Positions 46,967 through 59,716 of a DNA stretch of 64,000 bases are shown piece after piece (position 1 is the stretch's first letter; the number at the start of each line of letters is the position of its first letter). Position numbers and translations under genes: made by a program. The DNA lies in NCBI GenBank assembly GCA_026874595.1, contig CM049309.1:23439033-23503032 (forward strand). Reading direction: 5' to 3'. This DNA comes from Sipunculus nudus. Taxonomy: Eukaryota > Annelida > Sipuncula > Golfingiida > Sipunculidae. The notes under the pieces are model-generated. The model saw only the letters and a list, made by a program, of their open reading frames with translations. It was not told the DNA's origin and did not search any database.

Positions 46967-48220
46967 TTACAGATAATATGCTGTAACAGTCTTACAGACT
47001 CTGACTATTAACATTTCATTGTATAACAAACTAGCGGATAGACCCGGTATACCGGGCTTATTACCGGGATTAGGGGGATTTATTAACTGAGATGTGAAAT
47101 GTTGGCTCATTTGTTTTATTCTAAAAGTTAACAGAAAATATAGGTTTTCAGTGGGAAACTGTCTCCATAAGATATGTATAAACATTTTGGCACGACTGCA
47201 GAATAACTCACGCACCTCTCTGAGGAACAACACTTCTGTGAACAGAAAACGTCTCCATGTACAGCTGCTGTATCTTAATTTTGCCACTTATACTTTTAAA
47301 TTACATGAATCCTTAACATCATACCGTCCGTCCGTATAAACTCATAATCTGGTGGAGACAGTGCGTGAGTGATCCTGCAGTTGCTCCAATATTTTTAACA
47401 TTCATTCTGTGGTTCTGTCTTCGTGGCAAGAAATTTATACCCCGGTATGTTTACCTTGATAACCTGGCCAGTGATGGTGTTGACATTGCGAACCGGAATG
47501 AGACGCGGGGGCATTCAGGTTTTCGATGATATTTGACTGGATTCTATCGGTGGACATATAAAGATTAGGTTGATGTGAGGAACACATGAAAGACTTATTA
47601 AATGTACGTTGCAAGGAAACTGTTCCTGAAGAAAGAAACAGAAATATGAATACCTCGTAAGTAGCAGGAGCGGACTTAACAGAATTCCATGGACAGGGTC
47701 CGTAATCATTTTCAACCGCCGTAATTTTTTTTTCATCGTATCAGACAAATTTTGAGGCCTGAAACCCCAGACACCACTCCAGCCCACCCCACCCCACGCC
47801 TGTTCGTGAAATTGGGACCTTGAATTAGGTTTTGTCATTTATCCTCCTGGGTTGAACTCTCCATTTCATAAAGCGAGGAACATGTGTTTTTCTCTTTTAC
47901 TGACCACGCAGGTGGGTCAAATCCCTCATTGAAAGCAAGCGTTATTCATATGAACAATAGTCCTTAGTGTTAGAGGTTAAGTGACCACGATGCACGCATT
48001 CCGGTGATTGCCGAAGACATTTCGGCTGTGCTCGGTGAAAAAAAAAAACGGAAAAATCCCTCAAAATTATATGTATATTAAAAATTATTTATTTTCATAT
48101 CGCCTATGTCACTGTGGGGATAATAACCTTTAAAATGATGTATGGCACAATATTGTACAGAGCGCGGTTTTAGAGAACATTGCGCACAAACGTGAACTGA
48201 ATTCCTTTTATAAGTATTAG
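46967..48220 (-). repeat. Long dispersed repeat, copy B (inverted relative to 9118-10260)
   Basis: The reverse complement aligns with copy A over most of its length: the G-rich tract (here the CCCACCCC run at about 47775-47795), GTGACCACGATGCACGCATT, TGATTGCCGAAGAC, GAACCGGAATGAGACGCG (about 47489-47506) and the NLYFLLTF-coding stretch (about 47120-47150). Copy B lacks the 120-bp duplication of copy A and has a triplicated right end. Confidence 0.7.
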
Positions 48221-48746
48221 ATAGTCCTTAGTGTTAGAGGTTAAGTGACCACGATGCACGCATTCCGGTGATTGCCGAAGACAGTTCGGCTGTGCTCGGT
48301 AAAAAAAAAACGAAAAAATCACTCAAAATTATATGAATATTAAAAATTATTTATTTTCATATCGCTTATGTCACGGCGGGGATAATAACCTTTAAAATGA
48401 TGTATGGCACAATATTGTACAGAGCGCGGTTTTAGAGAACATTGCGCACAAACGTGAACTGAATTCCTTTTATAAGTATTAGATAGTCCTTAGTGTTAGA
48501 GGTTAAGTGACCACGATGCACGCATTCCGGTGATTGCCGAAGACAGTTCGGCTGTGCTCGGTAAAAAAAAAACGAAAAAATCACTCAAAATTATATGAAT
48601 ATTAAAAATTATTTATTTTCATATCGCTTATGTCACGGCGGGGATAATAACCTTTAAAATGATGTATGGCACAATATTGTACAGAGCGCGGTTTTAGAGA
48701 ACATTGCGCACAAACGTGAACTAAATTCCTTTTATAAGTATTAGAT
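47958..48746. repeat. Triplicated 262-264 bp end segment of copy B
   Basis: TAGTCCTTAGTGTTAGAGG starts at 47958, 48222 and 48484, each followed by the same 260-odd bases up to TTCCTTTTATAAGTATTAGATA. Copies 2 and 3 are almost identical, copy 1 is slightly diverged (TCGGTGAAAA versus TCGGTAAAAA). Recent tandem duplication, or a polymorphic satellite seeded by the repeat end. Confidence 0.9.
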
Positions 48747-48749
48747 AAA

Positions 48750-50700
48750 CATGCTTTGATAATGTATTGAAATTTGTTGTTCGAAACAGTTAAAAACAGG
48801 GCACCTTGACCTTCGTCATAAAGGTCAAATGAGCCAAAATGTCATTCCTTGTTGAACCCAATATATTTTAAGTATGGAATATTTTGTCTTCAGATTTGAT
48901 ACCTACCACCTCTAAACCAAATTCTCGGAAGAGTGTGAGAACTGGTGACCTTGGTTTGGATCTTCATGGTCAAATCAGCCGAACTTTACTTCATCCTGTC
49001 TAACACTTTTTGTGAACGCAACATCTTTACGAATATTGGGCATTACTCTCTCAGATGAGAAACAGTCCTACAATCATCTACAAATCTGGGATTACTGTCA
49101 CCCCTTATGCAGTACTGCGGTTTTATTTCCTCAAATCTGATACATTAGGTGTTCCCTTCAAGTTGTCGTCGGAGTTAGTCTGTTAAACACACACACGGAG
49201 GAACTCCGCAACCCCCTGTGGGTCTGTTGTTACACGATTTTTTTTTTCAAGAAGCTTGAACGAAAACAGAAGTCTTATTTTGCATGGGCAAGGACACCCT
49301 TCCATCAAGGTCACTCCAGCACAGGCACCTATACAGTAATTTCGTGTTAGTAACACCATGGTGACAAACAAACACAATGGCCGAACTGATATGAGAAAGA
49401 TGCTTGCCATGTGCAGACCATTGGCCACATGTTCAATGCGGCGCCACAGCTTTGAAACTAACATAATTCAATATATCTGCTGAGCGATCAGAGAGCGCTA
49501 ATATTTGGTTGGCGTTTGATTGGTATTATGAATATAATATAATATAAATATTAAATATTATTAAGTTATATATTTAAGTGTATCCCCTCCGATATTGGGA
49601 TTTTTTAAATATGCAATGTAAAGAAGACATTTTGAAGCAATTTAAAAAAAAAAATACAAAGATTTTCTGTTCCTCAGAAACTCTTCTCTTATGGCTTTGC
49701 ATAATTCTGTCAAACTGTAGAAGGGTTCTGTGCTTATCAGAACAAACAGCATGGATCCGTTTTTTTTAAAGTCGCATACAACCTGACATGCATGACACTT
49801 TTGGATGATGCAAGTAGATTTGAACTTAGGCTTACAGTTTGAACAAATGAAAATACGCCGTATGTGGGACAAGTGGACCGGAATAAATTATAATTGCTAT
49901 TATTCTTTTCTGTTATTCTTTGCCCAATATATGCCCAACTATACCTCAATTATACTTAAGTCACAGCTATCCCGACCTGTTGTTTTATAAGAGTTATTGG
50001 TCACAGTCCTAGACTTTCCTCTGAGCGTTCCCCACTTCTTTAATCACGAGGCTCTAATAAAACATACTGTTACGGAACCTAATAACAACAGATCAGATCA
50101 TGTTATCGTGAAATTTTGTTACGGAGATAAAAAAATTCAGATTCTGTATAGGCAGCGTGAAATGTCTAGGGGAATGAATAGGAAATCAGTGTTTTTTTAA
50201 ACAAATAATTTTAATTTATTCTTAGAACAATCCTAACATTACAATACACTGAATCAAGACAATTACACAGTATAACAATAAAATGTACAGTACCAGAGTG
50301 TCCGGACCCTAGGCCTTGACTTCTGGATACAACCACTGTCACTGAGTTCTTTAACACCAATAATCCACGTAAATAGTAATTATCCAAAAGCAAACTGGAG
50401 ACGGTCCGTATTAAATCTAAATTTAAAGATTAATTAAGTCCGTTAACTATCTGACACCACTGCAAGTACCGGTAAGGTCCCAAAACTGACGAGAAAGTAA
50501 AAATCTTAGTGCTCGCTGGTATTTTTCTTTCTGCCGGCTATAAACACAGCCCCTAATTTATAGCTTCTAACCCGAAAATTCTAGAAATGGAAAATTCCAA
50601 AGAACAATACACACGCACATGAACAGACCCGAAACATCTAGAACAAAAAAGAACGCTGTGTCTTTACGCTTCAGACACCACACGCGAGCCAGCACCCAAC
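48750..50700. other. Intergenic, nothing recognised
   Basis: AT-rich, with chance open frames up to 93 codons (49183-49464 minus). None has family motifs or splice support. Confidence 0.4.
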
Positions 50701-50707
50701 AAGCGGG

Positions 50708-50721
50708 GTTCCCATAGCAAC
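50708..50721. promoter_or_regulatory. Perfect RFX X-box
   Basis: GTTCCCATAGCAAC fits the palindromic X-box consensus (GTNNCC AT RGYAAC) at every fixed position. It lies 528 bp upstream of the start codon of the mucin-like gene, in a locally GC-balanced stretch. RFX factors bind such sites at ciliary and some immune genes. Whether this one is used is unknown. Confidence 0.4.
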
Positions 50722-51248
50722 GAACTATGCCTGCGCTACACGAATCAGAATGTCAACAGACACATGTAACAATCCTGCGCATAACAAAACAGACACCTGT
50801 AACAATACGATTTCATTGTGTTATTATAGGATTGTAGAAACATATACACTAAGAATAAGAGTGAATCCGTGCCGAAACACAAATACAACTCCTCTAGACC
50901 AGCAACACTTCAAGAATGATGCCTCTATTTCATTCACTTTGGCTTGCCACAAGTCTGAACCGAGATTATACAAAGTAACGGAACGTATGATAAAATACAA
51001 TGTTTAAAGATGAGTAATTTTAGCTAGAGAAAAACCGTCCCGTACATTGACATGCAAGGTAGTTACAAATCTACACAGAAAGTGACTCAAGCAGGAAGTG
51101 TTATCATGTGGTAATTGGGAAACATTTAAAATCAAAGGCTACTGGGTTGATATACAGACACGCATATGCAAGTCTTATCTGTTAGATCAGCTGAGCGCGG
51201 CCGTACACTTGTTTCTGTGGATTAGTTCTACCTGGACACACTGTTGCG

Positions 51249-51534
51249 ATGGCGCGCTCCCCTGGTCTCGTTTTCCTGGTGACCGCAGTTATTATGGTAT
51301 ATATAGGTAAAGTATATATTGATTTTTTTTCTATGTGAATGGTAAACATGTATATACACCATTACGTCTTAACATGAACGTACATGCATTTACTTATACA
51401 AATGATTATACACAAATATGGTGATGGACACGCAATGCACACAACACAAGCATTATTTTCGATGTATCTCTCCGTGTTAGGCAGTACTTACATATATCTC
51501 TACGTGTATTCTGTGACTTTACAATTCTACATGC

Positions 51535-51609
<75 letters not shown>

Positions 51610-54600
51610 GTGTGTGAGTGCTTTTCAGTGCAGTGCATGTCTGAGTGCACTTGCTTTCTTACTGAGAAAACACAATTCCAATGAATATTTCCAGATCTGT
51701 CTATTTAATCATTATAAACAACATTCACTTCAAATACTACAGTTCAAAACGCACGCCGACTCGAGCTATATATTTTGTAGATTTGCCATAGGGCCCTCTT
51801 AACATCTGTGGTACGTGTGTTAGCTAGGAAGTTTGGAAGTCTATTATGTGTACTCGATTATACTGTTTACTCTGCCTGACAGGATCTGTAACTGTACATC
51901 CGGATTAACACTATGCTGTTTAAGTCGGGCGTTAAAAAGCATGGAGAAATCGGAATACTCTGTATGCTCTATAAGTTAGTCTTAATATTTTGAGACTGGA
52001 ATTGAATTCTCCTCAGATGAGTTACTATTACTCTGTACTAGAAAATAATAAAGGGTGTTAATTTGTTTAAATCATCGAAGAAGATTTTCCTAGTGATGAA
52101 TCTACTTATAAAGAATTGCATCTACTAATAATAAATTTAGAATTATGTGACTGCTACTGCATGAAATTATTATCTATATTATGAAAATTAAGCGCGATAG
52201 GTGCTGTGGGGGTAAAACCATCCTCAATTTAATTATCATAAAAAATAATTACGTTAACCATGACTTTAAAGGGGTGGTACTCCCCTGCAAGTATTTAGAA
52301 CGGTTTGTTATTTAAACCATAGCATTTAAAAATTGTCCTTAATGGTGTACTCTTTTTACTATTTTTAATCAGTTAACAAATTGGCATATCGCAAAAGCAT
52401 GTGTCCTTTGTTGTAATAATTTATAACAAACAAGCCGTTAATCATGTCAGTAAACTCAGGCAGCTCAACGTGTTTCAAAATAGCTTATACTGAAGGCAAA
52501 GTAACCGATAGCTTTGACACGGAATATTCATTTCTATGTCGTTGGTTGTTGACAATAAAGAATCCAATAGATATTTCCTCATTGATCACTCGACCTCTTA
52601 ACGTCATTTATTTTTAAGGTTAGTTAGCTTTGGTAGTATCAGTCATATAGCAGTAAGTCATGCATTTGAGTGGAGAATGTTGTTTATGCTGTGTTGCTCA
52701 ACATGTGGCAAGCAAACGAGAATTACTGGGATCAGCACAATCTGAGTAAGCGTGATACAAGAGCTGTTTAGTTTCCTCATGACTCTTGATAAAGTTCCCT
52801 GAATTGTCCGCGCTCTATGTCGTCTGTGCTGCACGTGGTCTGCAATGTCGGATTGAGATATGGCCAGGACCTCAAATTGGAGAGGGGTTGAGTGTCTGTG
52901 TGTGCGTGTGTGTGGTGGAGGGGGGGAGGGGGGGGGGGGGGGGGGCTGTTGGTCCATAGCTAGAAAATTCATAATAATACAAAATAGGGGCGTACTGAGG
53001 CTCAAAATGTGGAAGCACAAATCTAAAAATATACATGACGTACAATTGGAAAAAAATGATTTATAACCCACAATCGATGTTTTATCAGGTTGCTTGTCTC
53101 AGTTGCACCATTAATTTTGGTCTGACATTAAATATAAATATTTGTCTGAGCGAGTAAGTTCTAAGATGGTGGGTCTATCGTGTAATTTTCTCATTTCACT
53201 AAGCCATTTAAGGAATTATACATTTTAACTGAGTCAGCTATTGGTGGGGAGCCGCCGCCTAAACCTTGCATTCCTCAAAAACTAAAATAAGCCATTTAGC
53301 GTTTCGAAAACGCTTATTTTCCGTCAATAATTAATGCTTGGAATACATTTTCAATAACTATAAGAAATACGGCGTCGAAATGAATATTCTCTTCTCTTAT
53401 TAAACTAATGTTAAAGAGGCCGCCATCTAATGCCTCTGTTTGGCGTGTCTGGTTAAGGAAATCAGCATTCTTACCATGACTTCTTTCAGCCACAACTTAT
53501 TACGGGTCATACCTCGGCACGTTCATAGAAACCCTAAAATTTTAGACGTTTTGAAATAAAACATCGTTCTTATCATACAGTTCATCAGCATTTATTATAG
53601 GCAGTGTCACCTATTGGCCATGAAACTGTCCTTTAAAGAAAAGAACTTTCCCTCTCCTCCCATCCTAGTGTGACGTAACAATATGTCATTCAGGCACAGC
53701 TTTATTCACGAAAATTCACGAAATTTTCATACATCACGAATTATAAAATCAATTCCTTTTCCACAAAGAGAAGCAGACACTGGGATGAAAATATTCATAT
53801 ATTGCCATGGTTAAGACATACAAGCCCACAGGATGGGAATTTGAAAACCCAAAATCATTCAGAATACCAAGTTACCCGGCTACACACCATAGTTCTTTCA
53901 GTGACCTACTTTTCAATTATCCAGGCGAAGACTACTTCAGATATACCTCGCGAAATTGCCGCAGATTTGAAGATCTCGTGTACAAGACAGTTATCGATTT
54001 AAACATATTCAATATCGACATCATTGAGGAACTGCGACACCACTTGTCTAAATTGACATATTTAGATTACTAGTAAAAACAATGTAGCGTAAATATTTAC
54101 ACTATTGCATAAATGTATATAAATAGGTGACACTGTAGTAGTAACAGTTTAATGAGTGCTCTTGTTAGCTGACTATACATATGTGTACGTGTTATTCAGA
54201 CATACAGTGACTCTGCACATGCACGCATGTTGAGTCGGTTTTTACTGCTGCATCAAATTTGCACGATATTCACCTCATACATGGCGTATTGGCACGACAT
54301 GATTACCTTAAAGTGTAATATGTATGGTCACAAGTATTGTAAAAGTAAGAGGACATTTCCTCCGGATCTCCCGGTTGAAGTTATTCGAGTTTATGTCACT
54401 TGACGAAATTATAAGTGACGAAATTACGTGTACAGTCATGTTAAATCATTGTTTAGTTAGTTTACATAAGTTCAGATTTGTGAAGGTCTGCAATAAGGTT
54501 CAGTTACATGTTGATACAGAACATAAACGCATGCGTGTACATGCATTAGCAGCGATAACAGTTACAGGGCAGTTAGGGTTATAAATTTAGGATTATACTC

Positions 54601-57117
54601 ACACTAGTGGTGGGCCGATCATCGAGTTTTATCGAAAGTCAGTCGGTTTGCTTTCAAGCTTTCAAGCTCGATTACCAAAGGCAACTATCGATTACATCAA
54701 AATAATGTTTGTTTTCTTTCCAGAATGCCTTTATGTTATAGGAAAAAAATTATTCTTCCATTTTTTACCACATTCCGCGCTTCATATAATGGGTCTGCGT
54801 TCCCCAATAACTTCCGTATGTAACGGAGTATGACACGGTAGATGCGAGAACGGAGGACTTATTAAACTTATTATCTGTGAACTCGCAGGAAGCTGCAGAA
54901 TTTGCGAAGAGTTTTCTAACGAGATGTACATTGCAAAATACGGGCGGGATGGCGTTAAAATACTTCTTAAATTCTCCAGGTCTATGCCAATTTTGCGAGA
55001 TTCTCTTAGAAATAATCTAATCAACCGATGCCAGGTGCATCTGTTTAGGCCGTCCTTAAACATTTCTTTGTTGGGGCTAACCCGGCCGGTCGAGTATTTG
55101 GATTTTAGCTGGAATTTTTTTTGACTAGTCTACAAATTTTTTAAGTATGATCTGCCCCAAGCGCACCTGTGTCTTAAAATCTGCCTTCATGTGCTAGAAA
55201 AACAGCCCCTTTATAGGCCTAACATTCTTATAGATGCTCTTTCGTTGCCGATCGTTAAATTTAATCCTTAAAATTAGTCTTTATACGTGGAAGGATCGTT
55301 ATACTCGTGCGCGAGAGGAGAATACCTGCCTGGGAAACGTAGGTACAGTTTCACAGATAATTGCAAATTTCTTTGATAATTGCATATATTTGTCTGAACC
55401 GATTAATAATCGATCATCAGTCGGTTTGCTCAAACCGATGATCGATTATGAAAAAGGAACCGACTCCCACCACTAACTCACACCAAAGATTAAAGTTCGT
55501 CCCCTCCCGGAATCTAGTAACGTGTAAAAAATAACCACATGTAACAATGAATAGCTTGATATAGGTTGAAGATAATGTTTCTTCTTACATCTAAAGAACA
55601 TACCTTGTTATCACAATATCAAAAATATACGTAAACAGCACTTTTACCTGTATTCAAGGGGAAAGCTGGGAGGCGAAATGTAACAGGTTCTGCAAAACCT
55701 GTTACATTTTACTTTATGTTCCACTGCATCAATCATTACAAAATTTGTCAGACATATTGATCAAATGACTGCTATTATTTTTTCTCCACGGATGGAGCCA
55801 CCTGTGTTAGGCATTTATGTGTCTTTTAATTAGAGATTGCGCATGCAATAAATTTTAACTTCCGTTTGCATAAATGTCATGAAAATTCATGCGAATCATC
55901 CGGCAAACCAATGTTTATACGCTCAGCTTTCGAAAGCAACAATGGTACTGTGAGACTTTTACAAAGTGTCGCGATAACGACGGACCGCGAGTACAATGGA
56001 CATCCCCCGCAAGTAAAATAGGCAGCAGTTATAAATCCCCGGGGACTAGGACGCGCATGCCTTGCAGGAAAACGTTACAAGTGCTTTCTTCTGTCTAATT
56101 TTAACCTCCTTGATTTGAGTCAATGTCAGATCCTTGAGTGTCTTGTACAAATATGTGTAGTTTACATCCCCATTACTATACCACTTAAAAGTAAGGTCGC
56201 CTTGATAATGCAAAGAGATAATGATGGATTGGTTTCCCAAATCTAGCATGAATTTCGTATGCATTTTTTATTTAAAAGGAATTCTTGACAAAGTTTGTTA
56301 TATTAGCGACCTTCACCTTTCCAGTTAAACTTGTGGCGGGGCCATTAATTGTTCCTTTTTCCTTGTAAAACATAATGTAAAACATCTATAAAATTGTAGC
56401 TGAATTATAAGGTGAAATATGCAATATTTGCATATTTATAAGAAACAGTATATAATACATCATTTTAAGAGGTAGAAAATTCTTTTTTCTCTTTCGGAAT
56501 AGATTTGGGAAAAGCAACATCAACAAGTCCTCTTTCCAGCACAAACACACAGTCGTCTACACCAACCCGTTCACCCGACGGTAACACTATGACCAGTTCA
56601 ACCGAACAGACTACACCTGCAGAGACAATTTTTTCGAGCACGTCACTTGTAGATACATCCACGGTCAGTTCAACCACAGAGGTTACCACTACGAGCCTAA
56701 CACCCACAGCTTCGCCAACTGCTGGCAGTCCGACCACCTGGTCTACCACTACTACAGACGACTCTACAATCTCCAGTGGCGCCCCTACAAGCACCGTTAT
56801 ATCGTCCACAACTCTAGCTGACACCGCTGCTCCAGGCACAGGTAGTACTACTGGTGGCACAAGTCCCACAGCAACACAAACGATCTCAACAAGTCACGGA
56901 ACGGGCACTACACAGGCTGTCACAGCTACTGCTTCAGTGTCTACTGATCTCAGTAGTTCCTCTGGTACCCCTGAATCTCCCAGCATCACCGATCATTCCA
57001 GCACTGTGTCCTCCAGCGAGACGTCTGTCGTTAATACAGGTAGTGAAAAAACCACGACGGGCCCCCCGGCACAAGCTACCACATCATCCGATGGGTCAGC
57101 CTCAGGTAGAAAACAAT

Positions 57118-57158
<41 letters not shown>

Positions 57159-57810
57159 AACAATTAAGTGATGTAAGACTCGAGTCTGGACTCGAGTTCA
57201 TTTTTACAGAGACTTCGGACTTTGACTCGACGGTCCTTGACTCGGACTTCTACTCGGACTTAGAGGTCACATCTCGGAAAATTAGGCAAAGCCCAGCTCG
57301 AGTCCGGCGGAAACACGCTGTGTGACGAAAGATTTGAATAACATATATATTGGAAAACACACAACCAACACGTATTGAAATACTTTGCTACAAGAGAATA
57401 TTAAAAACAATTAAACATTCTACTCACGGCATTTTTAGTCTTTTAGATCTACCCCATCTTTGCTCTTATACAGACCCTGTATCCATTGCTATGTACGGAT
57501 TTGCTCAGTTGTAATTTACAGCTGTTAACGTAAAGGGTCTAAGCTAAATAAGATTAATTGTATTTTTTGCATGTCTTCCCGATTTTAATAATATATATCT
57601 TAATTATAAATTTAACTGCAGTCAGACTTGGGCTTGGACTCAGATTCAAACCTATAGCTCCCTGACTTGGTCTTAACGTGCCTGGACTCGGACTTTCACT
57701 CGGACTCGGATAGTGTGAACTTGACTACAACACTTTCGGAATTTTATAAGTACTGTTTAAATTATATATAAATATGTTTGAATGTGTCATGTTGTATATA
57801 TGTATGCATA

Positions 57811-57878
<68 letters not shown>

Positions 57879-59667
57879 GTACGTAATAATGGTCTTGAGC
57901 TCCAGGTACAAGTTGCAACGACAGAAACCGCTTTCGGTTAAATATTAAATTGGATAAAATACTAAAGAACGAAAGTACACGTGTTACCCGTTAGGTTGTG
58001 GCATGTTTCATTTACCCAGCAGCTAGGCGTGCACATGGTGATTTTATCACAGGCTATAAGTCTGAAGATACGTTAAAGCAACTATTTGTCGCCCGGCATG
58101 TTTAACTATAGTTGAGACTGAGCTGACGAGTGGCCTTATCACAGCGACCCTCACGGTCTGCCACGCGTTTCTTTGTTCAGTAAAGTACACACTCTCGTCA
58201 CCACGTGGAGGTTATCCTGGTCGTCCCTGAGTTATATAGTAAAGTGTTTATGAGGAGGAAGGGGAAAGGATCTAGTGCCATGAAGTATACACCCTTAAAC
58301 TATATTAAGACTCAATTACATTCCGTGTTGGTATATTAAAACCTGGTTTAACATTAATAATTGCACTCTTATTACGTATATAAAGTAGGCACAGTATGTT
58401 TTATTAGTTCTGTAAGGCTGTTTCCAGACTTGATTGGCATCTGAATTCTGATTTGGATTAAACTAAACCGGTTAAATTTAGTCTGGAAGTAGGACGCTTT
58501 TAAAAAGCCTAGGTCGGTTTATTCAACAGAACGTTAATTTGCGGTCCGCACTTGATTGTGAATCCGATTAACTGTGCCAAAATGTGGTATTTCGCTCGAA
58601 GAATTGTGTAGCAAAACTGCCCTCACGCTAACTAGAAACGTATTAGCCTGTAGACACTATTAACCGGTTTACTGTGAACCGGACTATAGCAAACCGCCTT
58701 TCGAGCGGATTGTAGTAGACCGTACTGGTATGGACAAGTGGCCCAGTGTGGGCGGCGTTACCCATTCACGACCCGGATACACCTCGAATCCCCCAATACA
58801 TCGGTGCGTACAACGCTGCTACTGCATGAGCGTGCGTCTTTGTGTGTTTGCGTGTGTGTGAGTGTGTGATTGATGACACTAATCAAAGTCCATACTCCTC
58901 AGCTATAAAAAAGAACTTGACTATCAATATTTTCAAAAGAAGATTTTCAGTACTCTTGCCAAGAATTTAGCATATTGAACAGTATTTATGAAAAATTTTG
59001 TCACGACTCTGTTAAATGTGTAACTCTGAAGGTAGGGCTCATGAAGCGGATAAACCATGCTATTATATATTTACTATATATAGGCTTTATTCATTGAGCA
59101 AATTAATGCACTATCTAGAGATATGTTTGTCTGCAGTGCGTCAATATACAGGTCAAAACTAAAAGTGGGTAAGCATGTTAGAGATACTCTTGGTAATCCA
59201 TGTTATTACCCCTATTGTGTTTTATTTCAGCTCAAGGGAAACAGGATCGAACAGGTAAGTTTAAAACATTAGCATTAAGCCGGTATCGATACCTATAATT
59301 ATTGCTGAAAAAAATCCAGTTAAGTGACAAACACGGCCCAGCTTGAGACTGGCCCTGATAATGCATAAGGATCACTTGACATGTTGACAGGTTTTAATTT
59401 ATTATATTTTTTAATGTTTTCTGAAAATGCCGTGTAAGTATTACTTTTGCAGAGTGATATATCATGTGAATAAAAAGTTTCTCTTGAACCCTGGTCGGGT
59501 ACAGAATACTAGTTTGACACTTTAGACAGTATACCATGCTTAATCGGATGCAATACCGCAGACATATGATATGGTTAACAGGACTTTTTATGGGGAGGGG
59601 GTATTATTATACCTGTCCTGTGGTGCCAAATGTAGCTAAGTTCCTCCCTTGTAAGAGATAAGATACG

Positions 59668-59716
<49 letters not shown>

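Noticed and set aside
52658-53071. 137-codon minus-strand open frame with a polyproline run
   Set aside because: The proline run comes from the poly(G) tract at 52917-52945. The rest shows no family motif, and the frame crosses low-complexity DNA.
55676-55709. Perfect hairpin considered as a microRNA precursor
   Set aside because: A 14-bp stem with a 6-base loop is too short for Dicer/Drosha-type precursors.
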